64,000 bases of DNA from Streptomyces sp. NBC_00691 (GTDB lineage: Bacteria > Actinomycetota > Actinomycetes > Streptomycetales > Streptomycetaceae): assembly GCF_036226665.1 (NCBI RefSeq), contig NZ_CP109007.1, forward strand, positions 6,324,001 through 6,388,000. Direction: 5' to 3'. This document shows, piece after piece, positions 52,890 through 61,545 of this stretch. Below the pieces are notes generated by a model that was not told the DNA's origin, ran no database searches, and was given only the letters and a program-made list of their open reading frames with translations. The first letter of the stretch is position 1. Each line of letters begins with the position of its first letter. Position numbers and translations under genes: made by a program.

Positions 52890-53555
52890 TCAGTGGATGA
52901 TCCCCGTCCGAAGGGCCACCGCGACCATGCCGGCGCGGTCCCCGGTGCCCAGCTTGCGGGCGATCCGGGCGAGGTGGCTCTTCACGGTGAGGGCAGAGAG
53001 GCCCATGGAGACGCCGATCGCCTTGTTCGACTGGCCCTCCGCGACGAGCCGGAGCACCTCGACCTCACGGCCGGAGAGCTCGCGGTAGCCGCCCGGGTGG
53101 CTCGGGGCACCCGGGGGGCGGCGGTGGCCGAGCCGCGCGGCCGCGGCGCCGATGGGGGCGGCGCCGGGTCGGGTCGGGTGGCCGATGTTGGTACGGGTGC
53201 CGGTGACGACATAGCCCTTCACGCCGCCCGCGAGGGCGTTGCGCACGGCGCCGATGTCGTCCGCCGCGGAAAGGGCGAGGCCGTTGGGCCAGCCCGCGGC
53301 GCGGGTCTCGGACAGCAGGGTCAGGCCGCTGCCGTCGGGCAGGTGGACGTCGGCAACGCAGATGTCGCGCGGGTTGCCGACGCGGGGACGTGCCTCCGCG
53401 ATGGAAGAAGCCTCGATCACGTCGCGTACTCCGAGGGCCCACAGGTGGCGGGTCACGGTGGAGCGGACGCGCGGGTCGGCCACGACGACCATGGCCGTCG
53501 GCTTGTTCGGGCGGTAGGCGACCAGGCTTGCGGGCTGCTCGAGGAGAACGGACAC
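52890..53555 (-). CDS. LuxR-family orphan response regulator
   Basis: This 221-residue protein has a receiver-like domain (VVVADPRVRSTV, phospho-acceptor candidate Asp69 in CVADVHLPDGSG) and a C-terminal NarL/LuxR HTH (LSGREVEVLRLVAEGQSNKAIG... LTVKSHLARIARKLG). The acidic pair usual at the start of a receiver is reduced to one Asp, and the region after the acceptor is short and Gly/Pro-rich, so phosphorylation is uncertain. No sensor kinase is adjacent. GTG 53555 has AGGAGG six bases upstream. The targets are unknown. Confidence 0.88.
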   Translation of the reverse strand: MSVLLEQPASLVAYRPNKPTAMVVVADPRVRSTVTRHLWALGVRDVIEASSIAEARPRVGNPRDICVADVHLPDGSGLTLLSETRAAGWPNGLALSAADDIGAVRNALAGGVKGYVVTGTRTNIGHPTRPGAAPIGAAAARLGHRRPPGAPSHPGGYRELSGREVEVLRLVAEGQSNKAIGVSMGLSALTVKSHLARIARKLGTGDRAGMVAVALRTGIIH

Positions 53556-53817
53556 CAGGCCTCCTGGGGGGAAGGATGCGGGACGGAGCCGGCTCGGGGA
53601 AGAAGCCGGGGGCGAACCCGTGCTGTGAAGGGGTCACTGGTTCCTTCGGCAGCTGGGCCGCCCGCCTTTAGGGAAAGATCACGATTTGGTGAGTAACAAT
53701 TGGGGCAATTCGGACGCGTGATCGATCATCCTACGAGCGGGCCCCCGCGCGTCACCCCTGAGGGGGAGTCCCGGGGTCACCGTTCGAACCCTCCGAAGGT
53801 TGGCTTGATCCCGACCC

Positions 53818-54519
53818 TCAGGCCTGCTGCGGCCCCCGCCGCTGCGGCAGCGAGACGATCCCCGCACCCGAAACCGTCCCCGCCGCGCCCGTCGCCGGAT
53901 CGACCGACGCGGGCGGCAGCCCCGCGATCTGGCAGAGCAGATCGCACCAGGCCGCCAGATGCGCCCCGGTGTCCGGCACTCCGGCCAGACCCTCGCGCGG
54001 CGTCCAGGACGCCCGGATCTCGATCTGCGTGGCGGGCCTGCGGTCCGCGAGCCCGCCGAAGTAGTGCGAGCCCGCCATCGTGACCGTGCCGCTCGCCTCC
54101 CCGTACGCCAGCCCCCGGGCCTCCATGGCCCCGGTCAGCCAGGACCAGCACACCTCGGGCAGCAGCGGATCCGCCGCCATCTCCGGCTCCAGCTCCGCCC
54201 GGACGAGCGTCACGAGCCGGAACGTGCCCTTCCAGGCCTCGTGGCCGTCCGGGTCGTGCAGCAGCACGAGCCGCCCGTCCGCGAGGTCCTCCTCGCCGTC
54301 CACGACGGCCGCCTCGACCGCGTGGGCGTACGGGGCGAGGCGCTGCGGGGGCCTCGTCGGTTCGATCTCGATCTCGGGTCGCAGCCGCGCCGCGCGCAGC
54401 GCCTCCACCGCCCGCCGGAACGCGAGTGGAACCGGGTTCGCCTCCGTACTGTCCGCTGTTTCGTCCGTCCCTCGATCGCCGTCGGAATGATCGGAAAAAT
54501 GTCCCTGAGCCGCAGCCAT
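53818..54519 (-). CDS. DUF3000 family protein
   Basis: This 233-residue soluble actinobacterial protein has no known function. Visible features are PVPLAFRRAVEALRAARLRPEIEIEPTRPP near the N-terminus, LHDPDGHEAWKGTFRLVTLVRAELEPEMA, and SHYFGGLADRRPATQIEIRASWTP. The ATG at 54519 has no ribosome site but a TACTCT element seven bases upstream, compatible with a leaderless transcript. It is divergent from hemE with 91 bases between the start codons. This linkage to hemE is, from memory, common in Streptomyces. Confidence 0.85.
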   Translation of the reverse strand: MAAAQGHFSDHSDGDRGTDETADSTEANPVPLAFRRAVEALRAARLRPEIEIEPTRPPQRLAPYAHAVEAAVVDGEEDLADGRLVLLHDPDGHEAWKGTFRLVTLVRAELEPEMAADPLLPEVCWSWLTGAMEARGLAYGEASGTVTMAGSHYFGGLADRRPATQIEIRASWTPREGLAGVPDTGAHLAAWCDLLCQIAGLPPASVDPATGAAGTVSGAGIVSLPQRRGPQQA

Positions 54520-54610
54520 GCGGGGAAGAGTAGGCGGAACGGGCCCTCCGTGCAGGGAGGGACACCCTGCCCGGACGAGCGGCTTCCCGCCACATGCGAA
54601 GATTCTGGGC

Positions 54611-55687
54611 GTGAGCGCCAACGATCGCCCGACGGGCCAGCAGACGAAGCAGCAGTCGCGGACCTACGACTCCGCGTTCCTCAAGGCATGCCGGCGGGAG
54701 CCCGTGCCGCACACCCCCGTCTGGTTCATGCGGCAGGCCGGGCGCTCGCTCCCCGAGTACCTCAAGGTGCGCGAGGGCATCCCCATGCTCGAGTCCTGCA
54801 TGCGGCCCGAGCTGGTCACCGAGATCACCCTCCAGCCGGTCCGCCGCCACAAGGTCGACGCCGCGATCTACTTCAGCGACATCGTCGTCCCCCTCAAGGC
54901 CATCGGCCTCGACCTCGACATCAAGCCCGGCGTCGGCCCGGTCGTCGCCGACCCCATCCGCACCCGCGCCGACCTGGACCGGCTGCGCGACCTGACCCCT
55001 GAGGACGTCCACTACGTCACCGAGGCCATCGGGATGCTCACCGGGGAACTGGGCGACACCCCGCTCATCGGCTTCGCGGGCGCGCCGTTCACCCTCGCGA
55101 GCTACCTCGTCGAGGGCGGACCCTCGCGCAGCCACGAGCGCACCAAGGCGATGATGTACGGCGACCCGCAGCTGTGGGCCGATCTGCTCGACCGCCTCGC
55201 CGGGATCACCTCGGCCTTCCTCAAGGTCCAGATCGAGGCCGGCGCCTCCGCCGTCCAGCTCTTCGACTCCTGGGTCGGCGCCCTCGCCCCGGCCGACTAC
55301 CGCCGCTCGGTGATGCCGGCCTCCGTGAAGGTGTTCGACGCGGTCGCCGGGTACGGCGTCCCGCGCATCCACTTCGGCGTCGGTACGGGCGAGCTGCTCG
55401 GCCTCATGGGCGAGGCCGGCGCGGACGTCGTCGGCGTCGACTGGCGCGTTCCGCTCGACGAGGCCGCCCGCCGCGTCGGCCCCGGCAAGGCCCTCCAGGG
55501 CAACCTGGACCCGGCCGTGCTGTTCGCCGGGCGCGAGGTCGTCGAGGCCAAGACGGACGAGGTCCTGGCCGCCGCGAAGAACCTCGAGGGGCACGTCTTC
55601 AACCTGGGCCACGGCGTCATGCCGTCGATGGACCCGGACGCCCTGTCGCAGCTCGTCGAGTACGTCCACACCAGGACGGCCGTCTGA
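54611..55687 (+). CDS. hemE: Uroporphyrinogen decarboxylase
   Basis: It decarboxylates the four acetate side chains of uroporphyrinogen III to give coproporphyrinogen III. This 358-residue protein has normal length. The substrate-binding PVWFMRQAGRSLPEY lies near residue 40, GFAGAPFTLASYLVEGG in the middle, and FNLGHGVMPSMDPD near the end. GTG 54611 is chosen because the longer frame adds an unrelated 31 residues. It supplies substrate for the CgoX and HemQ enzymes encoded about 3.7 kb downstream. Confidence 0.96.
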   Translation: MSANDRPTGQQTKQQSRTYDSAFLKACRREPVPHTPVWFMRQAGRSLPEYLKVREGIPMLESCMRPELVTEITLQPVRRHKVDAAIYFSDIVVPLKAIGLDLDIKPGVGPVVADPIRTRADLDRLRDLTPEDVHYVTEAIGMLTGELGDTPLIGFAGAPFTLASYLVEGGPSRSHERTKAMMYGDPQLWADLLDRLAGITSAFLKVQIEAGASAVQLFDSWVGALAPADYRRSVMPASVKVFDAVAGYGVPRIHFGVGTGELLGLMGEAGADVVGVDWRVPLDEAARRVGPGKALQGNLDPAVLFAGREVVEAKTDEVLAAAKNLEGHVFNLGHGVMPSMDPDALSQLVEYVHTRTAV

Positions 55688-55706
55688 CGCACCCGCGAAG
55701 CCCGTC

Positions 55707-55740
55707 CGACGGCCGCCGGGGGACACCCCGGCGGCCGTCG
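55707..55740. terminator. Bidirectional terminator between hemE and the flavoprotein gene
   Basis: A 15-bp perfect stem (55707-55721, CGACGGCCGCCGGGG, with 55726-55740) has a GACA tetraloop and separates convergent genes. Confidence 0.9.
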
Positions 55741-55800
55741 CGCCGTCCCAGGCCGCCCGCGCGGCCCCCGGGCGGGGGCCGCCCGCGCGGAGCGCCGTCG

Positions 55801-57174
55801 TCAGCCCGCCGCGCGGACCGCCGCCGTCGCCTTGCGGGCCGCGATCAGGACCGGGTCCCACACCGGTGAGAACGGCGGCGCGTACCCGAGGTCCAGGGCG
55901 GTCATCCGCTCCACGGTCATCCCCGCCGTCAGCGCCACGGCCGCGATGTCCACCCGCTTCGCCGCACCCTCCCGGCCGACGATCTGCACCCCGAGCAGCC
56001 GGCCCGTGCGCCGCTCGGCCAGCATCTTCACGGTCATCGCCGCGGCCCCGGGGTAGTACCCGGCCCGGCTCGTCGACTCCACGGTCACCGTCACGTACCG
56101 CAGGCCCACCTCCCGGGCGTCCTTCTCCCGCAGACCGGTCCGGGCGAGCTCCAGGTCGCAGACCTTCGACACCGCCGTGCCCACGACCCCCGGGAACGTG
56201 GCGTAGTCGCCGCCGACGTTGGACCCGATGACCTGGCCGTGCTTGTTGGCGTGCGTCCCCAGCGGCACGTGGCGTTCGCGGCCCGAGACCAGGTCCAGGA
56301 CCTCCACGCAGTCACCGCCCGCCCAGATGTCCTCGTGGCCGCGGACCCGCATCGCCAGATCGGTGAGCAGCCCGCCGTGCGCCCCCAGGGGCAGCCCCGC
56401 CGCGCGGGCGAGCGAGGTCTCCGGCACCACGCCCATGCCCAGGACGACCACGTCCGCGGGGTACTCGGCCTCGTCCGTCGCCACCGCCCTGACCCGGCCG
56501 TTCTCGCCGGTGAGGATCTTGGTGACCTCCGCCGAGGCGACCGTCGTGATCCCCAGACCGTCCATCGCCCGGTGCACCAGTCGGCCCATGTCCGGGTCGA
56601 GCGTCGCCATCGGCTGCTCGCCGCGGTGCAGGACCGTCACCTCGTAGCCCCGGTTGAGGAGCGCCTCGGCCATCTCCACGCCGATGTAGCCCGCGCCGAC
56701 CACCACGGCCCGCCGTCCCGGCGTCGCCTCCAGCGAGTCGAGCAGCGCCTGTCCGTCGTCCAGGGTCTGCACCCCGTGCACCCCGGGGGAGTCGATCCCG
56801 GGCAGTGCGGGCCGCTTGGGCCGGGCGCCCGTCGCGACGACCAGCTTGTCGAAGCCGGTCCGGGTCTCCGTACCGGTCTCCAGGTTCCGTGCGAGGACCT
56901 GCCGGCCGGGCACGTCGATCGCCGTCACCTCCGTCCGCATGCGCAGGTCGATGGCGCGGGCCCGGTGCTCCTCGGGTGAGCGGGCGATCAGCTCGTCGCG
57001 GGTGGCGACGTCACCGCCGACCCAGTACGGGATGCCGCAGGCCGAGTACGAGGAGAAGTGACCGCGCTCGAACGCGACGATCTCCAGCTCCTCCGGCCCC
57101 TTGAGCCTGCGTGCCTGCGACGCGGCGGACATCCCCGCCGCGTCGCCACCGATGACCACCAGTCGTTCGCTCAT
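55801..57174 (-). CDS. CoA-disulfide reductase / NADH oxidase-like FAD oxidoreductase
   Basis: This 457-residue pyridine-nucleotide-disulfide oxidoreductase has an FAD-binding N-terminus (VVIGGDAAGMSAAS) and a single redox cysteine in SSYSACGIPYWVGG (Cys46), the hallmark of CoA-disulfide reductase-type and NADH-oxidase-type enzymes. The NAD site VVVGAGYIGVEMAEALLNRG and the ATG-type DKLVVATGARPKRP are clear. Substrates could be CoA disulfide, polysulfide or O2. The start lacks a ribosome site. It lies 9 bases from the DUF4349 gene on the same strand, so the two are probably co-transcribed. Confidence 0.88.
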   Translation of the reverse strand: MSERLVVIGGDAAGMSAASQARRLKGPEELEIVAFERGHFSSYSACGIPYWVGGDVATRDELIARSPEEHRARAIDLRMRTEVTAIDVPGRQVLARNLETGTETRTGFDKLVVATGARPKRPALPGIDSPGVHGVQTLDDGQALLDSLEATPGRRAVVVGAGYIGVEMAEALLNRGYEVTVLHRGEQPMATLDPDMGRLVHRAMDGLGITTVASAEVTKILTGENGRVRAVATDEAEYPADVVVLGMGVVPETSLARAAGLPLGAHGGLLTDLAMRVRGHEDIWAGGDCVEVLDLVSGRERHVPLGTHANKHGQVIGSNVGGDYATFPGVVGTAVSKVCDLELARTGLREKDAREVGLRYVTVTVESTSRAGYYPGAAAMTVKMLAERRTGRLLGVQIVGREGAAKRVDIAAVALTAGMTVERMTALDLGYAPPFSPVWDPVLIAARKATAAVRAAG

Positions 57175-57183
57175 GGGACGACG

Positions 57184-58191
57184 CTACTTCTCGGGAGTCT
57201 CCGGAGTCGCCGGCGAGGTCACCGCCCCGGCGGCGTTCCGCTCCGGGCCGCTCTCCCCGGGCCGTGGCACCGGCACCGGCCCCGGCGTGCCGCCGGCCCG
57301 ACGGGCGGCGCGCGGGCGGATCAGACGGTGCCAGACGAGGAAGACGATCAGGGCGACCGCGAGCCACGGGGCGAGGGCGGCCAGCACGATCACGACCCAG
57401 GTCACCACACCCACCAGGGCGTTCCAGCCGCCGGAGAGGGCGTCGAGGAAGCCCGGACGGCCCTCCTCGGACTCCTTCGCCCGCGGTTCCCTCTCCTTCT
57501 CGCTGAGCTGCAGGGTGATCGTCGCGAGCGAGGTCCGGTCCCGCAGCGAGGACCGCTGCGCGAGCAGCGCCTCCAGGTCCGCCTGACGACGGCTCAGCTC
57601 GCCCTCCAGCGTCACCACGTCGGTGAGCCGCTCCGCCCGGTCCATCAGCGCCCGCACCCTCGCCACGCTCGCCCGCTGGGTGGCGATCCGGCTCTCGACG
57701 TCCACCACCTCACCGGTGACGTCCTTCGCGTCGGCCTTCCGGGACAGCAGCTTTCCGGTACCGGCGAGTTCGGTGAGGACGGCGTCGTACCGCTCCTGCG
57801 GCACGCGCAGCACGATGCGGGAGGCGACGTCCCCGTCGTCGGCCCGCTCCGTCTCCTCGTTCTCGACGTGCCCGCCCGCGCCGGCCGTCACCGTACGGGC
57901 CGCGGCCAGCGCCTTCGTCACATCGGCGACCTCCACGGAGAGCGAGGCGGTACGGATGACGTGCTGCTGCCGCGCGGGGGCCTTGGAGGGCGCCGACGGG
58001 GCCTTCTCGGCGCCCGCGTAGCCGTCGGCGGCGCCCCGGGCGTCCGCGGGCTTCGCCGCGCTCAGGTCCCGCTTGTCCGCCGCGCCCGTGTCGGTGCCGT
58101 TCGCGCCGCAGCCGGTGAGGACCAGCGCGGCCGTGAGCAGGACGCCGCCCGCCGCCGCCCGCGTTCTTGCCGTCGTACGTGCACTCCGCAT
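57184..58191 (-). CDS. DUF4349 lipoprotein
   Basis: This 335-residue membrane-associated lipoprotein has a signal peptide with lipobox LTGC (Cys28). A disordered linker and a predicted coiled-coil follow (VESRIATQRASVARVRALMDR region, then LEGELSRRQADLEALLAQRS). A C-terminal transmembrane segment of about 30 residues (VGVVTWVVIVLAALAPWLAV) is followed by a basic tail. Proteins with this layout probably span the membrane and have a structural or signalling role that is not defined. ATG 58191 has GGGGGA six bases upstream. Confidence 0.87.
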   Translation of the reverse strand: MRSARTTARTRAAAGGVLLTAALVLTGCGANGTDTGAADKRDLSAAKPADARGAADGYAGAEKAPSAPSKAPARQQHVIRTASLSVEVADVTKALAAARTVTAGAGGHVENEETERADDGDVASRIVLRVPQERYDAVLTELAGTGKLLSRKADAKDVTGEVVDVESRIATQRASVARVRALMDRAERLTDVVTLEGELSRRQADLEALLAQRSSLRDRTSLATITLQLSEKEREPRAKESEEGRPGFLDALSGGWNALVGVVTWVVIVLAALAPWLAVALIVFLVWHRLIRPRAARRAGGTPGPVPVPRPGESGPERNAAGAVTSPATPETPEK

Positions 58192-58356
58192 CGCGTTCCC
58201 CCAGGGGTGGTCGGTGTCGCCGGTTCGACGTACCAGCCCACCCGATGGGTTGCCCTCCGGCGGTAGCGATGCGGTCACGGTCCGGCCTCGGAACGGGAGC
58301 GGGCGGGAGGGGAGCCTCGGAACCGGAGCCGATGGGCGATTTGAGAGAGTGGTTCC

Positions 58357-59808
58357 ATGAACGCGGACACCACGGGACCCCATGTCGTCGTCGCCGGAGG
58401 CGGTATCGCCGGACTCGCCGCCGCCCACCGGCTGGCCGTCGCCGGCCACCGGGTGACGCTCCTCGAAGCGGGACCGCGGCTCGGCGGCAAGCTGCTCGCC
58501 GGGGAGATCGCGGGCGCTCCCGTGGACCTCGGCGCCGAGTCGCTGCTCGCCCGCCGCCCCGAGGCGGTCGCCCTCGCCCGGGCCGTCGGTCTCGGCGACC
58601 GGCTCCAGGCCCCCGGTACGACGACCGCGTCCGTCTGGTCCCGGAGCGCACTCGTCCCCATGCCCAAGGGCCACGTCATGGGCGTCCCCGGTGACGCCCG
58701 CGCCGTCGAGGGGCTCCTCTCCGCCGAGGGCGTGGCACGGATCGGCCTCGACGCGGAACTGCCGCCGACCGAGGTCGGCGACGACATCGCCATCGGCGCG
58801 TACGTCGCCGCCCGCATGGGCCACGAGGTCGTCGACCGGCTCGTGGAGCCCCTCCTCGGCGGGGTGTACGCCGGTGACGCCTACCGCATCTCGATGAAGG
58901 CCGCCGTCCCCGCCCTCTTCGAGGCCGCCCGCACCCGGCCCACCCTCACCGCCGCCGTCCGCGCCGTACAGCAGGCCGGGGCGGCCGTGCCCGCCGACGC
59001 GGCGGGCGCCGCGACCGGCCTCGGCGGTTCCGTCTTCCTCGGCGTCGACGGCGGTGTCGGCACCCTGCCCGGAGCCGTCGCCGCCGCGATCCGGGCCGCC
59101 GGCGGCGAGGTCCTCACCGACGCCCCCGTGACCGGGCTCCGCCGCACCGGGGCCACCGGCTGGCAGGTCGTCGTCGGCGGCCGGGTCCTGACGGCCGACG
59201 CCATCGTCCTCGCCACCCCCGCCGGGCCCGCCGCCGCGCTCCTCGCCCCGCACGCGCCCGCCGCGGCCGCCGAGCTGGACGCCGTGGAGTACGCCTCCAT
59301 GGCCCTGGTCACCCTGGCCTTCCGCCGCGCCGACGTGCCCGCCCTGCCGGGCTCGGGGTTCCTCGTCCCTCCCGTCGACGGCCACACGATCAAGGCCTCC
59401 ACCTTCTCCTCGCAGAAGTGGCGGTGGGTCGCCGACCGCGCCCCCGGCCTGTTCGTGCTGCGCACCTCGGTCGGCCGCCACGGCGAGGAGGACCAGGTCC
59501 TCCGTGAGGACGCCGACCTCGTCGCCGCGTCGCTCAAGGACCTCGCCGCCGCCACCGGGCTCTCCGCCCGGCCCGTCGCCACCGCGGTCACCCGCTGGAA
59601 CGGCGGCCTGCCGCAGTACCCGGTCGGCCACCTCGCCCGGGTCGCCCGGGTCCGCGAGGCCGTCGCCGCCCTTCCCGGAGTGCGCGTCGCGGGCGCCGCG
59701 TACGACGGTGTCGGCATCCCCGCCTGCATCGCCTCGGCCCATCGGGCGGCCGACGAGATCATCGCCACGTCGAAAAGGACCGACCCCGGTGCGGGGCACT
59801 CCCTGTGA
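58357..59808 (+). CDS. hemG: Coproporphyrinogen III oxidase / protoporphyrinogen oxidase (HemY/CgoX type)
   Basis: This 483-residue FAD enzyme of the amine-oxidase fold has a dinucleotide motif VVVAGGGIAGLAAAHRL, LLEAGPRLGGKL, and the C-terminal GVRVAGAAYDGVGIPACIASA. In actinobacteria this type acts as coproporphyrinogen III oxidase (CgoX), making coproporphyrin III rather than protoporphyrin. It is nearly coupled to hemQ: the GTGA at 59805 overlaps its stop, and the likely hemQ start lies 17 bases beyond it. The two enzymes bracket iron insertion in the same pathway. The name hemG is used in the older sense; hemY or cgoX would be more precise. Confidence 0.93.
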   Translation: MNADTTGPHVVVAGGGIAGLAAAHRLAVAGHRVTLLEAGPRLGGKLLAGEIAGAPVDLGAESLLARRPEAVALARAVGLGDRLQAPGTTTASVWSRSALVPMPKGHVMGVPGDARAVEGLLSAEGVARIGLDAELPPTEVGDDIAIGAYVAARMGHEVVDRLVEPLLGGVYAGDAYRISMKAAVPALFEAARTRPTLTAAVRAVQQAGAAVPADAAGAATGLGGSVFLGVDGGVGTLPGAVAAAIRAAGGEVLTDAPVTGLRRTGATGWQVVVGGRVLTADAIVLATPAGPAAALLAPHAPAAAAELDAVEYASMALVTLAFRRADVPALPGSGFLVPPVDGHTIKASTFSSQKWRWVADRAPGLFVLRTSVGRHGEEDQVLREDADLVAASLKDLAAATGLSARPVATAVTRWNGGLPQYPVGHLARVARVREAVAALPGVRVAGAAYDGVGIPACIASAHRAADEIIATSKRTDPGAGHSL

Positions 59809-59825
59809 CGGGCGAGAATAGGCGT

Positions 59826-60539
59826 ATGAGTGCGCCCGAAAAGATCCCGAACGCCGGTAAGAAGGCGAAGGACCTCAACGAGGTCATCCGCTACACCCTG
59901 TGGTCTGTCTTCAAGCTGCGCGACGTTCTCCCCGAGGACCGCGGCGGCTACGCCGACGAGGTCCAGGAGCTGTTCGACCAGCTCGCGGCCAAGGACATCA
60001 CCGTCCGCGGCACGTACGACCTCTCCGGTCTGCGCGCCGACGCCGACGTGATGATCTGGTGGCACGCCGAGACGAGCGACGAGCTCCAGGAGGCGTACAA
60101 CCTCTTCCGCCGCACCCGCCTGGGCCGCGCCCTCGAGCCGGTCTGGTCGAACATGGCGCTGCACCGCCCGGCCGAGTTCAACAAGTCGCACATCCCGGCC
60201 TTCCTGGCCGACGAGAACCCCCGCGACTACGTCTCGGTCTACCCCTTCGTGCGCTCCTACGACTGGTACCTGCTGCCGGACGAGGACCGCCGCCGGATGC
60301 TCGCCGACCACGGCAAGATGGCCCGTGGCTACCCGGACGTCCGCGCCAACACGGTCGCCTCCTTCTCCCTCGGCGACTACGAGTGGCTCCTCGCCTTCGA
60401 GGCCGACGAGCTGCACCGCATCGTGGACCTCATGCGTCACCTGCGTGCCTCCGAGGCGCGGATGCACGTCCGCGAAGAGGTCCCGTTCTACACCGGTCGC
60501 CGCAAGAGCGTGGCCGAGCTGGTGGCGGGCCTGGCCTGA
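59826..60539 (+). CDS. hemQ: Coproheme decarboxylase (chlorite-dismutase-like)
   Basis: HemQ (ChdC) converts Fe-coproporphyrin III to haem b with H2O2, the final step of the actinobacterial route. This 237-residue protein has KKAKDLNEVIRYTLWSVFKL at the N-terminus, DYVSVYPFVRSYDWY with the candidate catalytic Tyr135, and the proximal His162 in ADHGKMARGYPDVRAN, 27 residues after Tyr135 as in other HemQ proteins. ATG 59826 fits the family start; GTG 59805 would add seven residues. A ferrochelatase (hemH/cpfC) is not in the window. Confidence 0.95.
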   Translation: MSAPEKIPNAGKKAKDLNEVIRYTLWSVFKLRDVLPEDRGGYADEVQELFDQLAAKDITVRGTYDLSGLRADADVMIWWHAETSDELQEAYNLFRRTRLGRALEPVWSNMALHRPAEFNKSHIPAFLADENPRDYVSVYPFVRSYDWYLLPDEDRRRMLADHGKMARGYPDVRANTVASFSLGDYEWLLAFEADELHRIVDLMRHLRASEARMHVREEVPFYTGRRKSVAELVAGLA

Positions 60540-60661
60540 CGGCCGTACGAAAACCTGGTGGTGGCCCGGCTCCCGGTCGGGCGCGCCACCCCTCGACCCG
60601 GAAGATCAGACGGCAGGCGTGACCATGGCCTGCCGCTCCAGCGACACCGGGTCCGGCTCCG

Positions 60662-60690
60662 GGTGCGGCGCGCATGACGCGCGCCGCACC
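60662..60690. terminator. Bidirectional terminator between hemQ and the TIGR04222 cluster
   Basis: GGTGCGGCGCGC (60662-60673) pairs with GCGCGCCGCACC (60679-60690) around ATGAC, a perfect 12-bp stem between convergent genes. Confidence 0.8.
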
Positions 60691-60753
60691 GGCGTCATTT
60701 CCAGGGTCTTCTCGCCCTGATGCCTCCGCCCCGTGGCCTTCGCCGAGGGCCCC

Positions 60754-61497
60754 TCAGCCCCGGCCGCGGAGCGCGGCGCGGAGCTCCGGTTCCAGCACCC
60801 CCGGCCCGCGCGTCGCGAGGGCGGTGAGGGGATCGGCGGGGGAGACCCCCGCGAGCAGCCGCTGCCCGGCGGGCGACGCCCAGCGGGTGTACGGGTACAC
60901 CTCGATCCGCCCGATCAGCAGACAGAGCACCGACGCGAGCAGCGGCAGCGCGAACCCGGCGAGGACCGGGGCCCGTTCGGCGGCCGGCACCAGCAGCGCG
61001 GACACCGTCCCGAGCAGCAGGCTCAGCAGCAGGCCCGCCCGCACCGCCCGCAGCCCGGCGGCGACCTCCCGCCGGCCCGCCGGGGACACGGCGAGCCCTC
61101 GCTCGACGAGCCGGTCAGCGAGCAGACGTACGGGGTCGGCGGCGGCGACCCGGGGACGCACGGCGGGAATCGGCGCCTGCCCCTCGGGCCCCAGGGCACC
61201 GAGCACCGCCCGCTCCAGCGCGTCCCCCGCGCACGCGTCGGCGTCCACGACCGTCGCCCAGCCGGTGCGGGCGAGGAAGAGCCTCCGGGCCCGGTGCATC
61301 GTCACGAGCGTCAGATCGGTGACCCGCAGCGGGCCGCCGGCGAGATACGCCGCCTCGCCGACGGTGAGTTCCGGTGCGCTGCCCGGAAGGGCCTCGGCGC
61401 GCGCGGGACGGGCCGCCGCGAGCGCCGCCCGGCAGAGCCGCGCACAGCCGACGGCGGCCACGACACAGGCGACGAGCAGCAGCGGAACCCAGACCAT
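60754..61497 (-). CDS. TIGR04222-like membrane protein without a Cys-rich tail
   Basis: This 247-residue protein opens with a strong transmembrane helix (VWVPLLLVACVVAAVG). The TIGR04222-type motif VGEAAYLAGGPLRVTDLTLV follows, with a hydrophobic pair near residues 155-200 (AGLLLSLLLGTVSALL, LPLLASVLCLLIG). It ends without low-complexity sequence. A longer GTG start at 61533 is possible. It is the third gene of a minus-strand unit after the DUF692 enzyme and its Cys-rich paralogue, whose stop is 48 bases upstream. It shares the EAA(Y/F)LxGGPxRVxD core with that paralogue, so it is probably a partner or shorter homologue in the same complex. Confidence 0.75.
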   Translation of the reverse strand: MVWVPLLLVACVVAAVGCARLCRAALAAARPARAEALPGSAPELTVGEAAYLAGGPLRVTDLTLVTMHRARRLFLARTGWATVVDADACAGDALERAVLGALGPEGQAPIPAVRPRVAAADPVRLLADRLVERGLAVSPAGRREVAAGLRAVRAGLLLSLLLGTVSALLVPAAERAPVLAGFALPLLASVLCLLIGRIEVYPYTRWASPAGQRLLAGVSPADPLTALATRGPGVLEPELRAALRGRG

Positions 61498-61545
61498 GAC
61501 CGAGTTGTACGGGAGGCCGGGCGGGCCCGCCACCCGAACGGGTGA

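Noticed and set aside
60625..60720. 31-codon ORF starting MACRSSDTGSGSGCGAHD after hemQ, with two cysteines, considered as a possible MNIO substrate peptide
   Set aside because: It has no ribosome site, its second half is the hemQ terminator hairpin (60662-60690), and it faces the opposite direction from the DUF692 cluster.
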